From assembly GCA_002424305.1 (NCBI GenBank), contig DIQZ01000010.1, forward strand, positions 1,123 to 27,662: 26,540 nucleotides of DNA, in the 5' to 3' direction. Shown here piece after piece: positions 7,564-14,563 of this stretch. Under the pieces are notes generated by a model. That model did no database searches. It was not told where the DNA came from and worked only from the letters and a program-made list of their open reading frames with translations. Numbering within the stretch: position 1 is the stretch's first letter; every line of letters begins with the position of its first letter. The position numbers were made by a program, and so were the translations under genes. This stretch comes from Firmicutes bacterium UBA5449 (GTDB lineage: Bacteria; Bacillota; SHA-98; UBA4971).

Positions 7564-8763
7564 TTATGCGTTTAGTGTTACAGGCATTATCAGGTAGAGA
7601 AAACTACCTGAATCCTTTGATTCAACGCCTACCTGGGTAATAACTACCGGACTCAGGGATCCTGTTAACCTAAGGGAAACCTCATCATCATCTACAGCCT
7701 TTAAGATATCCATAAGATACCTGGATCTTAAAGCTATTTCTCCGGGTTCTCCCGACATACTGACTGTGGTGACTTGGTCCTGAGCTTTCCCAACTTCAGG
7801 TGCATTGGCGCTTATTGTGAGTAAGTCATTATCAGTAGTCAGACGTATGGTTCCGAACTCGTCCTTTCCCATTATGGCTACACGATCTACAGTCTCCTGG
7901 AGAGCAACCCTTTTCACAGTTATCACAGTGCTATACTGCTGTGGAATTACTCTATCATAATTAGGAAATTGCCCTTCAATCAGCCTGCTTACTATAGTCG
8001 TCTCTTGGCACTTAAAAGCTATTTGATTTTCTGATGCATATACTTCCACTTCGTTATCAGAACCCTGCACTATTCTGGCAACTTCACTTAGAGTTCTCGC
8101 CGGAATAATCAAACCCTTGTTTTGCTTGGGAGAATTCACATTATCAAAAGAAGATTTTCTTAAGGCTAACCTAAATGAGTCAGTGGAAACAAGCCTTACT
8201 TCATCTCCTTCAAATGACATAAAAACGCCGGTAAGAAATGGCCGAGTCTCTTCTGTCGCTGCACAAAACACTGTCTGCCTTACGAAGTCAGTAAGGTTTT
8301 TGCCAGATACTTTCCACCAGGGGATATCCGGAACCTCAGGAAATAGAGGATATTCCCGTGCTTCCATAGAGTTTATTTCGTATATTGCTTTTCCACTTGA
8401 AATCGTTACGACTCTGTTTTCAGAGTCACATGTGATTATTACTTCCCTTGCAGGCAGCCGACGCACTATCTCAGTTAAATACTTGGCAGGAAGGACCACC
8501 TGAAAGTCCCCGGTTGACATAACAGGCACATATGCCTCTATTGATAATTCAAGATCTGTTCCAATAAGGCGAAGTCCTTGGTTGGATGTTTCAATAAGCA
8601 CTCCCTGCAAAATAGGCAAGGTGCTTCTGGCTGATACAGCTCTTTGTACTATCCCTACTCCCTTCGCAAGTAATTCTCTGTCACAGGAGATTGAGCTACG
8701 TTTAGCAGTGGTCACGTCACCCGAATCGAGGCTTTGCCGACTATTATCTTCCACATTATTCAT
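7564..8763 (-). CDS. dnaN: DNA polymerase III sliding clamp (beta subunit)
   Basis: The beta clamp that tethers DNA polymerase to DNA, built of three similar domains. Family features include ISCDRELLAKGVGIVQRAV followed by STLPILQG at the N-terminus and YLIMPVTLNA at the C-terminus, which corresponds to the usual YxxMPxR-type end. Its 399 residues exceed the usual 365-380 because about 25 polar residues precede the first beta strand. That extension appears real: ATG 8763 has an AGGGGGAA SD about 8 nt upstream, and no other well-placed start exists before the conserved region. It is the first gene after the oriC unwinding region. Confidence 0.98.
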   Translation of the reverse strand: MNNVEDNSRQSLDSGDVTTAKRSSISCDRELLAKGVGIVQRAVSARSTLPILQGVLIETSNQGLRLIGTDLELSIEAYVPVMSTGDFQVVLPAKYLTEIVRRLPAREVIITCDSENRVVTISSGKAIYEINSMEAREYPLFPEVPDIPWWKVSGKNLTDFVRQTVFCAATEETRPFLTGVFMSFEGDEVRLVSTDSFRLALRKSSFDNVNSPKQNKGLIIPARTLSEVARIVQGSDNEVEVYASENQIAFKCQETTIVSRLIEGQFPNYDRVIPQQYSTVITVKRVALQETVDRVAIMGKDEFGTIRLTTDNDLLTISANAPEVGKAQDQVTTVSMSGEPGEIALRSRYLMDILKAVDDDEVSLRLTGSLSPVVITQVGVESKDSGSFLYLIMPVTLNA

Positions 8764-8829
8764 GTAAAGGTTCCCCCTTTTCCAGTAGTGAAAATCAAGG
8801 TTACGATCAAAAAGAGAAGACTGAGAACT

Positions 8830-8908
8830 TCATTTATATGGTAATAATTTCCATGTTTACTACTTAAGTACTACTACTATACGATCTTATATATGTACTT
8901 GTACAATT
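8830..8908. other. AT-rich DNA unwinding element of oriC
   Basis: A strongly AT-rich stretch (runs such as TTTATATGGTAATAATTT and TTATATATGTACTTGTACAA) between dnaN and the DnaA-trio tract. Its place, on the dnaN side of the boxes, matches the B. subtilis unwinding region. It also holds CTACTACTA (8871-8879), which is TAGTAGTAG on the minus strand and so runs in mirror orientation to the trio tract next to it. The call rests on position and composition. Confidence 0.7.
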
Positions 8909-8930
8909 TAGTAGTCGTCGTAGTAGGGCC
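8909..8930 (+). promoter_or_regulatory. DnaA-trio tract and GC step of the basal unwinding system
   Basis: Six in-register trinucleotides TAG TAG TCG TCG TAG TAG are followed by GGCC and then directly by a DnaA box (TGTGGATTT). The known arrangement in B. subtilis is DnaA box, GC cluster, repeated 3'-GAT-5' trios, then unwinding element; the order and orientation here are the same. The two central triplets carry C in place of the usual central A, which departs from the consensus. DnaA would load from the box onto single-stranded trios to open the helix. Confidence 0.7.
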
Positions 8931-9103
8931 TGTGGATTTGTAGATAAGGCATCGTATCACAGGATACGAGCGATGTTGATGTGTGGACAACCTTGTGGAG
9001 ATTCGACAGTGGTTGTCCACACAATCCACAAACCAACTTATTTCGCAAAACTATGAACATAGTGTCCACAGGTACTAAACATGTTACTAACAAGCAATCC
9101 ACA
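8931..9103. other. oriC DnaA-box cluster between dnaA and dnaN
   Basis: Seven sequences resembling the DnaA box TTATCCACA: on the minus strand at 8931-8939 (AAATCCACA), 8982-8990 (TTGTCCACA) and 8994-9002 (ATCTCCACA); on the plus strand at 9013-9021 (TTGTCCACA), 9022-9030 (CAATCCACA), 9062-9070 (GTGTCCACA) and 9095-9103 (CAATCCACA). All keep the TCCACA core and vary in the first three bases, so none is the strongest consensus. The first three face one way and the last four the other. A 7-bp inverted repeat (TCGTATC/GATACGA, 8952-8969) separates the first two boxes. With the unwinding element this forms the incC-like half of a bipartite origin. Confidence 0.85.
9002..9008 (-). promoter_or_regulatory. 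Possible Spo0A box within oriC
   Basis: TTCGACA on the plus strand is TGTCGAA on the minus strand, an exact match to the core Spo0A box. It shares one base with the DnaA box ending at 9002. In B. subtilis, Spo0A boxes overlap DnaA boxes in oriC and restrain initiation during sporulation. Nothing else in the window shows that this organism sporulates, and a 7-mer can occur by chance. Confidence 0.3.
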
Positions 9104-9129
9104 ACAGATTTTCTGCAGATTCCGGAGTA

Positions 9130-10479
9130 CTAGGTCATTTCTTTAAGTTTGGATATTATGTCTTTAATGGAAGCGGCAAGAACTTGATCTTGTTGTATGT
9201 CGTCTTGAATTTTTGAACACGCGTGCATCACAGTAGTGTGGTCGCGACCACCGAATTCATCTCCTATCCTAGGGAGAGATGCTTCAGTAAGTTCTCTTGA
9301 CAGATACATTGCTATCTGCCTGGGGTAAGTAATATTTCTAGTTCTCTTTTTTGATTTAAAATCGTCTATTGATACACGAAAGTACTGGCCAACCGCTTGC
9401 TGTACCTGGTATATAGATACCTGTCTGGGTCTTTGTGATGGAATTAAGTCTTTCAAGCAATCTGCTGCTGCTGAGACTGTCATCAGACGCTTATGGATTG
9501 AGCAGTGAGCAGCCACTCTAGTTAAAGCTCCCTCCAGTTCTCTGATATTGGAACGAATCTGGTTAGCTATGTAAGCCATGACATCCTGTGGTATGTCCAG
9601 ACCTTCTTGCTGAGCCTTCTTATTGAGAATAGCAATTCTTGTTTCAAGATCCGGTGGTTGAATGTCAGATATTAAGCCCCATTCAAATCGAGAACGCAAT
9701 CTATCTTCAAGAGTTGGAATCTCCTTGGGCGGACGGTCGCTGGATATGACTATTTGCTTTCCAGCTTCGTGTAATGTATTAAACGTGTGGAAAAACTCCT
9801 CTTGGGTACGTTCTTTTTGGGCTAGGAATTGAACATCATCAATGAGCAAGACATCAACATTTCTGTAACGCTCACGAAATTCCATAGTCTTATCATCCCT
9901 GATTGAATCGATAAGGTCATTTGTGAATTTCTCACAGGGAGCGTATACAACCTTGGTTGCCGGGGAGTGTCTCAGAACGAAATGTCCAATAGCCTGCATC
10001 AAATGGGTTTTTCCCAATCCCACTCCTCCATAAATGAAAAGAGGATTATAAGCTCTGCCCGGCGCCTCAGAAACTGCTAAGCATGCAGCATGTGCAAACA
10101 TATTACTGTTGCCGACAACAAAGGTCTCAAAAGTATACTTTGGATTAAGCCTTGTGACGTAAACTTCATCTCCCAATAGAGTACTACAATGAACCTGTTC
10201 ATTAATTATGGCTTCTTGGCTCTCAGAAGGGCCACCTGAGACAAAGGAAACATCCATATTACTATCTGTAAGGGCTTTGAGTGTACGAAGAATTGGTTCG
10301 CGATAGTTGTCACCTAGAAATTTTCTGCCGATATCATGTGGCGTTTTGACAACTATCATATTTTCATTGATGGTTACACCTTCAGTATTACGGAACCACG
10401 TTTCATAGCTTGGTTTTGATACTTCTCCTTGCATTACTTGAAGTACCTTATCCCAAAGCGTATTAGCGCTTTCAGTCAT
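9130..10479 (-). CDS. dnaA: Chromosomal replication initiator DnaA
   Basis: The AAA+ initiator that binds the DnaA boxes and melts oriC. Its 449 residues are standard. Domain I is at residues 1-80 (LWDKVLQVMQG, SYETWFR), followed by a very short domain II linker of about 25 residues. The AAA+ core has Walker A GGVGLGKTH (151-159), Walker B LLIDD (211-215) and an arginine-finger region near RSRFEWG (263-269). Domain IV ends in the DNA-reading signature GGRDHTTVMHA (410-420). It starts 46 nt after the stop of the upstream ATPase gene, and no promoter is evident in that gap, so the two are probably co-transcribed. A G-rich SD precedes the ATG. Confidence 0.99.
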   Translation of the reverse strand: MTESANTLWDKVLQVMQGEVSKPSYETWFRNTEGVTINENMIVVKTPHDIGRKFLGDNYREPILRTLKALTDSNMDVSFVSGGPSESQEAIINEQVHCSTLLGDEVYVTRLNPKYTFETFVVGNSNMFAHAACLAVSEAPGRAYNPLFIYGGVGLGKTHLMQAIGHFVLRHSPATKVVYAPCEKFTNDLIDSIRDDKTMEFRERYRNVDVLLIDDVQFLAQKERTQEEFFHTFNTLHEAGKQIVISSDRPPKEIPTLEDRLRSRFEWGLISDIQPPDLETRIAILNKKAQQEGLDIPQDVMAYIANQIRSNIRELEGALTRVAAHCSIHKRLMTVSAAADCLKDLIPSQRPRQVSIYQVQQAVGQYFRVSIDDFKSKKRTRNITYPRQIAMYLSRELTEASLPRIGDEFGGRDHTTVMHACSKIQDDIQQDQVLAASIKDIISKLKEMT

Positions 10480-10525
10480 ATAACCTTACCCCCTGAAAAA
10501 AACCCCCCGATAAATACCTTATAGC

Positions 10526-11476
10526 TTATCCAGTAATATAGGGGAGAAATGCAATACCTTTAGAAGTCAACTTGCGTTTTCCGGAATTATCTACAGTTTT
10601 GATGAGACCATATTCCTCAAGGGCAACTAAATCTCGATATGCGGTACTAAGGCTGATCTCTAATTCCTTCGCCACCACAGAAGGACCTCCTTCACCTTCT
10701 TCTGCAAGGATCATGAAAACTTTCTGCTGGCGTGGTGAAACAATGTTTTCGAGCTTTTCAACGGAAACACTTTCATCTCGTTCTTTCTCTTCTTCGTTTT
10801 CAGGTTTTTCATCGGTCTGAGATTTTCCCGCTGTTTCAGATGTATGTTGTATTGTAGAAAGCTGGGAAGAAGCTATGCCTCCTACAGCAGGTTGTTCTCG
10901 GGCTATGGGTTTGGGTTTTACCATTTCCGTTGAACACGAAAGTGTAATGACACAACCTTTTTTCAGATTATCTTCTATCAGGATATAACCTCCGACAGAG
11001 TGCATGGAATCTTTCACTATTGGAAGACCGGAACCTACTCCCCTGACGATATCTTTCATTGTAGATGTTGCTGTAGTGAAACCCGGAAGGAAAGCCCTGT
11101 CTTTGTCGATTATGCCGGGGCCTTGATCTGATACTCTGATAGTATTGCCGTCCGGCAGGATGGTTATAACCGCTTCCTGAATATCGGCGTGAAGTAAGTT
11201 TTCGACAGTCTCCTTAATGGCAACATACGGTACAGCACCGCCCTTATCATGGGCGAAAGCATACGTTTTTGAGGAAACCTCATTTAATAGCTCACCATGA
11301 TCACTGGAGCGAATATCTACGATTCTGGGAATAGTGCCAATGGAATCGTACACTGCGATTCGAACGAGACGTTCTATTTCTACAGGGGATTGCTGGTCCC
11401 TGCCGAAACCTGGCTGGCTGCGGCCATCATGTATTCCAGTTTGCTTTCTGAAGAGACGTGAAAAAAGGCTACGCAT
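10526..11476 (-). CDS. GHKL ATPase / winged-helix protein next to dnaA
   Basis: A 316-residue protein I cannot assign to a named family. Residues 35-185 form a Bergerat-fold (HATPase_c) domain with an intact N box (KETVENLLHAD, Asn93), G1 box SDQGPGI (116-122) and G2 box GVGSGLPIVKD (146-156). No histidine-phosphorylation domain precedes it, so it is not an ordinary sensor kinase and looks closer to anti-sigma kinases of the SpoIIAB/RsbW type. A charged linker (190-242, rich in Glu and Lys) leads to a winged helix at 246-311 (SPRQQKVFMILAEEG, LEISLSTAYRDLVALEEYG, GKRKLTSKG). It has no signal peptide or membrane segment. The gene lies between a DnaA-box cluster and dnaA, in the same direction as dnaA, so a role in controlling dnaA or initiation is a reasonable inference but not shown. 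Confidence 0.8.
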   Translation of the reverse strand: MRSLFSRLFRKQTGIHDGRSQPGFGRDQQSPVEIERLVRIAVYDSIGTIPRIVDIRSSDHGELLNEVSSKTYAFAHDKGGAVPYVAIKETVENLLHADIQEAVITILPDGNTIRVSDQGPGIIDKDRAFLPGFTTATSTMKDIVRGVGSGLPIVKDSMHSVGGYILIEDNLKKGCVITLSCSTEMVKPKPIAREQPAVGGIASSQLSTIQHTSETAGKSQTDEKPENEEEKERDESVSVEKLENIVSPRQQKVFMILAEEGEGGPSVVAKELEISLSTAYRDLVALEEYGLIKTVDNSGKRKLTSKGIAFLPYITG

Positions 11477-11493
11477 TCATTGTCATGCCTTTC

Positions 11494-11499
11494 ATTATA
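11494..11499 (-). promoter_or_regulatory. Possible -10 element for the ATPase gene and dnaA
   Basis: A perfect TATAAT on the minus strand, 17 nt before the ATPase-gene ATG. The expected -35 position holds TGTGGA, a poor match, so this may be an activator-dependent promoter or a chance match. It lies beside the DnaA-box cluster, where DnaA could autoregulate, as it does in B. subtilis. Confidence 0.35.
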
Positions 11500-11571
11500 A
11501 GTTTTCCAGAAACCTTTCCACATAATGTGAAAAGATGTTGATTAATTGAAGATTCACAGGAAACCCCCGCT

Positions 11572-11765
11572 CTATCCACAGGAAATCCACAGATTCTGTG
11601 GATAAAGTTGCGACAGTTAGGAGGCGGTTTTCGTTTTTTAATACGTTCTTTAGCTCGTAGTACGAGTTATCCACAGGTGATTTCAGAAAGGGTTGAAAGT
11701 CTTATGGATCAATTGCTTGAGAAACTATTGAGTTACCCACAGAATTATCCACAGCCTGTGTATAA
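11572..11765. other. oriC DnaA-box cluster upstream of dnaA
   Basis: Seven DnaA boxes. Exact TTATCCACA occurs on the plus strand at 11667-11675 and 11745-11753 and on the minus strand at 11597-11605. Variants are CTATCCACA (11572-11580), AAATCCACA (11583-11591), TTACCCACA (11733-11741), and TTATACACA on the minus strand (11757-11765). Two tight groups face each other (11572-11605 and 11733-11765). This cluster contains the strongest boxes in the window and corresponds to the incAB half of a Bacillus-type bipartite origin, probably also acting as an autoregulatory operator. It lies between the divergent rpmH and dnaA transcription units. Confidence 0.9.
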
Positions 11766-11774
11766 GTGTTTGCT

Positions 11775-11799
11775 CCCAGGGGAAAACTATACCTCTGGG
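11775..11799. repeat. Inverted repeat at the edge of the box cluster
   Basis: Arms CCCAGGGG and CCTCTGGG can pair over 8 bp (one G-T in RNA) around a 9-nt AT-rich loop. No T-run follows on either strand, so a terminator is unlikely. From here to the rpmH promoter (11800-12034) I see no gene; the only other structure is the 12-bp palindrome ATACTGCAGTAT at 11971-11982. Confidence 0.4.
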
Positions 11800-12034
11800 T
11801 AATATATATGGAAAGACTGGAAATGCCCACAAGCTTATATTAGCAGAGGTTTTTGTAGTAAACAAGTATCGAAAGGTGTGATAATAGGCATAAGTATGGC
11901 AATAGTGGTAAGAGAGTGAAAATAGTGAAAAGACAGGCACAGTGCTTTCTGGTATTCGGCCACCCTTTATATACTGCAGTATGTAGTGTTTAGCCGTGAG
12001 CAAGCTTAGCAAAGAGAAAGCTAAACCTTCAACC

Positions 12035-12064
12035 TTGACATGCAGAAAGGCGTTAGCTTATACT
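12035..12064 (+). promoter_or_regulatory. Promoter of the rpmH-rnpA-yidD-yidC-jag operon
   Basis: A perfect TTGACA -35, an 18-bp spacer and TATACT (5 of 6) as -10 on the plus strand. The predicted start site is about 40 bp before rpmH. It is the only strong plus-strand promoter seen before the run of five closely packed genes that ends at the terminator after jag. Confidence 0.75.
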
Positions 12065-12114
12065 CGTAGTTACAAAGAGGCGGTTTACAGTTTATTATAG
12101 GGGGCTTGTCACCG

Positions 12115-12249
12115 ATGAAAAGGACGTATCAGCCGAAAGTCCGGCGTAGGCAAAGAGTCCATGGTTTTAGAAAAAGGATGTCCACGCGGGCAGGGCGTAG
12201 AATTGTGAAAAATAGACGTTTAAGAAATAGAAAGAGTCTCACTGCTTAG
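12115..12249 (+). CDS. rpmH: 50S ribosomal protein L34
   Basis: A 44-residue, very basic protein beginning MKRTYQPKVRRRQRVHGFRK and containing MSTRAGRRIV, the diagnostic L34 pattern. It is a structural component of the large ribosomal subunit. An AGGGGG SD lies about 10 nt before the ATG. rpmH directly followed by rnpA, on the other side of oriC from dnaA, is the classical bacterial arrangement. Confidence 0.98.
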   Translation: MKRTYQPKVRRRQRVHGFRKRMSTRAGRRIVKNRRLRNRKSLTA

Positions 12250-12285
12250 TGTTGACAGTGTGAAAAGTAAATCGGGGTGCCACTG

Positions 12286-12672
12286 ATGGGAAAAACAGAA
12301 CGACTCCGCAAAAACAAGGAGTTTTCTAGGGTATTCAAGTTAGGCAAGGCGTTCGTGGGTGAAAAGATTGTCGTATATACCTTTGAAAATACCTTGTCAT
12401 GCAGTCGGGTCGGCGTAACTGTAAGCAGGAAATTGGGTGGTGCCGTCGAAAGAAATCAACTGAAAAGAATCGTGCGAGAAGCATGGCGGGCTCGCGAAGG
12501 TGAGTTGCGAAAGGGCTTTGACCTTGTCCTGGTGCCTAGGATGAAAGCAAAGGATGCTTCTTTTCGTGAGATTTCTGTAGAATTGCAGCAATTACTTATG
12601 AAATCCGGTGTGCTTGAAATAGGTGTGGGATGTGGCGAAAAGCCGGATGTGGTCTGGGAAGGTAAAGGCTGA
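12286..12672 (+). CDS. rnpA: Ribonuclease P protein component
   Basis: The protein subunit of RNase P, which helps the RNA subunit bind precursor tRNA and cut its 5' leader. The frame opens at GTG 12277, but I prefer ATG 12286 (128 aa) because GGGG lies 8 nt upstream and the product starts at the conserved RLRKNKEFSRVFKLGK. The RNR-type motif appears as ERNQLKRIVREAWR (residues 55-68), with Gln where the second Arg of RNR is usual. The central RVGVTVSRKLGGAV is typical. The 3' end probably overlaps the start of yidD. Confidence 0.96.
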   Translation: MGKTERLRKNKEFSRVFKLGKAFVGEKIVVYTFENTLSCSRVGVTVSRKLGGAVERNQLKRIVREAWRAREGELRKGFDLVLVPRMKAKDASFREISVELQQLLMKSGVLEIGVGCGEKPDVVWEGKG

Positions 12673-12919
12673 AATAAGAAATGGCGTGGAAAATGTGTCT
12701 CAGTTTTTGCAACGCATAGAGTTAAGAGGTATCGAGTTTTATAGAAAATGGGTCTCATGTAGAAAGTTGAAACCCACATGTAGATTTTACCCCACATGTT
12801 CAGCATATGCTTACGAAGCTATTGGAAAATACGGTGCGTTGAGAGGGACATATCTTACGATATCACGCTTACTCAAATGTCATCCGTTCCATCCCGGAGG
12901 ATATGATCCTGTACCATAG
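12623..12919 (+). CDS. yidD: Membrane protein insertion efficiency factor YidD
   Basis: A small membrane-associated protein that helps YidC-dependent insertion. The core is unmistakable: FYRKWVS, CRFYPTCSAYAYEAI with the two conserved cysteines, KYGALRG, and the C-terminal KCHPFHPGGYDPVP. The start is uncertain. ATG 12623 gives 98 residues, overlaps rnpA by 50 bases and has a weak AGGTG nearby. GTG 12686 would give 77 residues, the usual family length, and avoid the overlap, but lacks a clear SD. The first 20 or so residues of the long version do not resemble the family. Confidence 0.93.
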   Translation: MWDVAKSRMWSGKVKAEIRNGVENVSQFLQRIELRGIEFYRKWVSCRKLKPTCRFYPTCSAYAYEAIGKYGALRGTYLTISRLLKCHPFHPGGYDPVP

Positions 12920-12961
12920 ACATGGATGAGAGGATACAGAAGCGACAGGAGGTCACTGCTC

Positions 12962-13672
12962 TTGAGTCTTACAGCAATAATCAATTCGTTAGTAGGCTTT
13001 CTCCGGGATGTTACCGGTAGCGATGGACTGGCAATAATCGCATTTACCGTTCTTCTTAGGCTAGCGCTTTATCCTTTGACTCTCAAACAGACTAAGGCCA
13101 TGGAAGAAATGAAGTTACTTCAACCTAAGATGCAAGAACTTCAGGAGAAGTATGGGTCTCAGAGTGAAGAATATCAAAGACGGGTTATGGAACTTTACAA
13201 GACCTACAACATCAATCCTCTTGGTGGGTGTTTACCTACTTTGATTCAGTTGCCCGTTATCTGGGCGCTCTTTGCTGCACTTAGAACATACCCTTTTGAA
13301 GAATCATTTCTCTGGATATCCAATCTTGGAAACACTGACTGGATACTTGCCATTCTTGCAGGGGTTGGCACATACTTTCAATCTTCCATGATGTCTACAG
13401 AGTCTAGCCAGAAGATGATGACCTTAGTGATGACTGGGTTTATTACGTGGCTAGGCGGGACGCAATTCCCGGCGGCTGTTACCCTGTACTGGGTAGTCAC
13501 AACGGGCGTAGAGATATTCCAGCGTTGGATAATCGGTCGAAGCGCGGGAATGAAAAGGCGTATTGAGGAGTTATCATCGCCTTCAGAAAAAGGAAGCACG
13601 CCCAAGGCCTTGCTGGACAACCCGCAGCAGGGAAGCAAGGGGGAAGAAAAAGATGACGACTCGAAGCGTTGA
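12962..13672 (+). CDS. yidC: Membrane protein insertase YidC/Oxa1
   Basis: The insertase that places proteins into the cytoplasmic membrane, alone or with SecYEG. The start is decided by an AGGAGGT SD (12947-12953) 8 nt before TTG 12962, giving 236 residues; an ATG at 12926 is in frame but would put that SD inside the gene. The first transmembrane region contains the groove arginine in FTVLLRLALYPLTLKQTKAM. A cytoplasmic coiled-coil hairpin follows (KLLQPKMQELQEKYG), then NPLGGCLPTLIQLPVIWALF and two or three further membrane spans. The tail after IIGRSAGMKRR is charged. There is no lipobox, unlike B. subtilis SpoIIIJ. The 3' end overlaps jag by 20 bases. Confidence 0.97.
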   Translation: MSLTAIINSLVGFLRDVTGSDGLAIIAFTVLLRLALYPLTLKQTKAMEEMKLLQPKMQELQEKYGSQSEEYQRRVMELYKTYNINPLGGCLPTLIQLPVIWALFAALRTYPFEESFLWISNLGNTDWILAILAGVGTYFQSSMMSTESSQKMMTLVMTGFITWLGGTQFPAAVTLYWVVTTGVEIFQRWIIGRSAGMKRRIEELSSPSEKGSTPKALLDNPQQGSKGEEKDDDSKR

Positions 13673-14315
13673 GAAGATTGGTAAGACCATAGAAGAAGCA
13701 GTTCAAGATGGTTTAGAAGACTTAGGTCTGCCACTGGACAAGGTAGAGGTCAAGGTTCTCGACGAGCCTTCAAGAGGGATTCTCGGGCTTGTCGGTCAGA
13801 AACCTGCGCGTGTGAGATTGACAGAAAAGGTGAATCTGGCAGATGAGGTCTGTGAATTCTTTAGGGCGCTAATCGATCATACGGGGTTAGAGGATATCTC
13901 TTTTAGGTCTTCATTTAACGATGGCACGCTTGAGCTTGAAATATACGGTGATGATGTGGCTGCCCTCATTGGAAGGCGTGGGGCTACTCTTGACGCAGTG
14001 CAGTATATAGTAAGTATTGTTGCGGGAAATTATTGGAGAGAGCTGGAAGCTAGTGGAAATCCTCAAGAGAGGATTAGGATAGCTGTTGATGCTCAAGGAT
14101 ATCGTCATAGAAGGGCTGCATCTTTAGAAAGGCTTGCCCGGTCTGTATCTGAACGGGTCCTTAGAGACGGGAGAGAAATTCGTCTTGAGCCAATGAACCC
14201 GATGGATCGAAGAATAGTACATGTTACGGTTCAAGAGTGCCAAGGCGTAGAGTCGTTTAGTGAAGGCGAAGACCCGTTTAGGTACGTTGTTGTTATATGT
14301 AAAAAAGCGGAATAG
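13653..14315 (+). CDS. jag: RNA-binding protein Jag/KhpB (SpoIIIJ-associated)
   Basis: A 220-residue RNA-binding protein with three parts. The Jag-N domain (residues 1-55) includes SVEKIGKTIEEAVQDGLEDL and SRGILGLVGQKPARV. The KH domain contains ELEIYGDDVAALIGRRGATL with the GRRG loop. The R3H domain includes VDAQGYRHRRAASLERLA. The family pairs with KhpA and affects cell division and envelope synthesis in several Firmicutes. I chose ATG 13653, 8 nt after an AGGGGG SD; the frame extends upstream to 13563 only as overlap with yidC. It is the last gene of the rpmH operon and is followed by a clear terminator. Confidence 0.96.
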   Translation: MTTRSVEKIGKTIEEAVQDGLEDLGLPLDKVEVKVLDEPSRGILGLVGQKPARVRLTEKVNLADEVCEFFRALIDHTGLEDISFRSSFNDGTLELEIYGDDVAALIGRRGATLDAVQYIVSIVAGNYWRELEASGNPQERIRIAVDAQGYRHRRAASLERLARSVSERVLRDGREIRLEPMNPMDRRIVHVTVQECQGVESFSEGEDPFRYVVVICKKAE

Positions 14316-14362
14316 TCCTGACTTTTTAGGAGCATAATTTACGGCACAAAAATAGGGGAAAG

Positions 14363-14393
14363 AAATGCGTGTCTTCAAGGCACGCATTTTTGT
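14363..14393 (+). terminator. Rho-independent terminator after jag
   Basis: A 9-bp perfect stem (AAATGCGTG/CACGCATTT) with a 9-nt loop runs straight into five T residues, about 50 nt after the jag stop. It marks the end of the rpmH-to-jag unit, so mnmE needs its own promoter. Confidence 0.85.
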
Positions 14394-14477
14394 TATGCGT
14401 CTTCACTCTAGGTAGTTTGCCTTCACTTAGAGCAGTTTCGGTTTTGTGATAGCTGATAATCGCCTAGGATAGAATGC

Positions 14478-14506
14478 TTGGGATGGAACTTAGACATATT
14501 TATGCT
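14478..14506 (+). promoter_or_regulatory. Possible promoter of mnmE
   Basis: TTGGGA and TATGCT (each 4 of 6 to consensus) are separated by exactly 17 bp, 58 bp before the mnmE start and after the terminator. It is a weak match, supported mainly by the need for a promoter here. Confidence 0.4.
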
Positions 14507-14563
14507 ACACTCTTTGTTAGAAGGTTAATCCCTTAAGAAACAGTCTTGAGAGGAGCTGCGCTT

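Noticed and set aside
12926..12961. Upstream ATG as the start of yidC
   Set aside because: It would place the strong AGGAGGT SD inside the gene, and the added residues are hydrophilic and unlike YidC N-termini.
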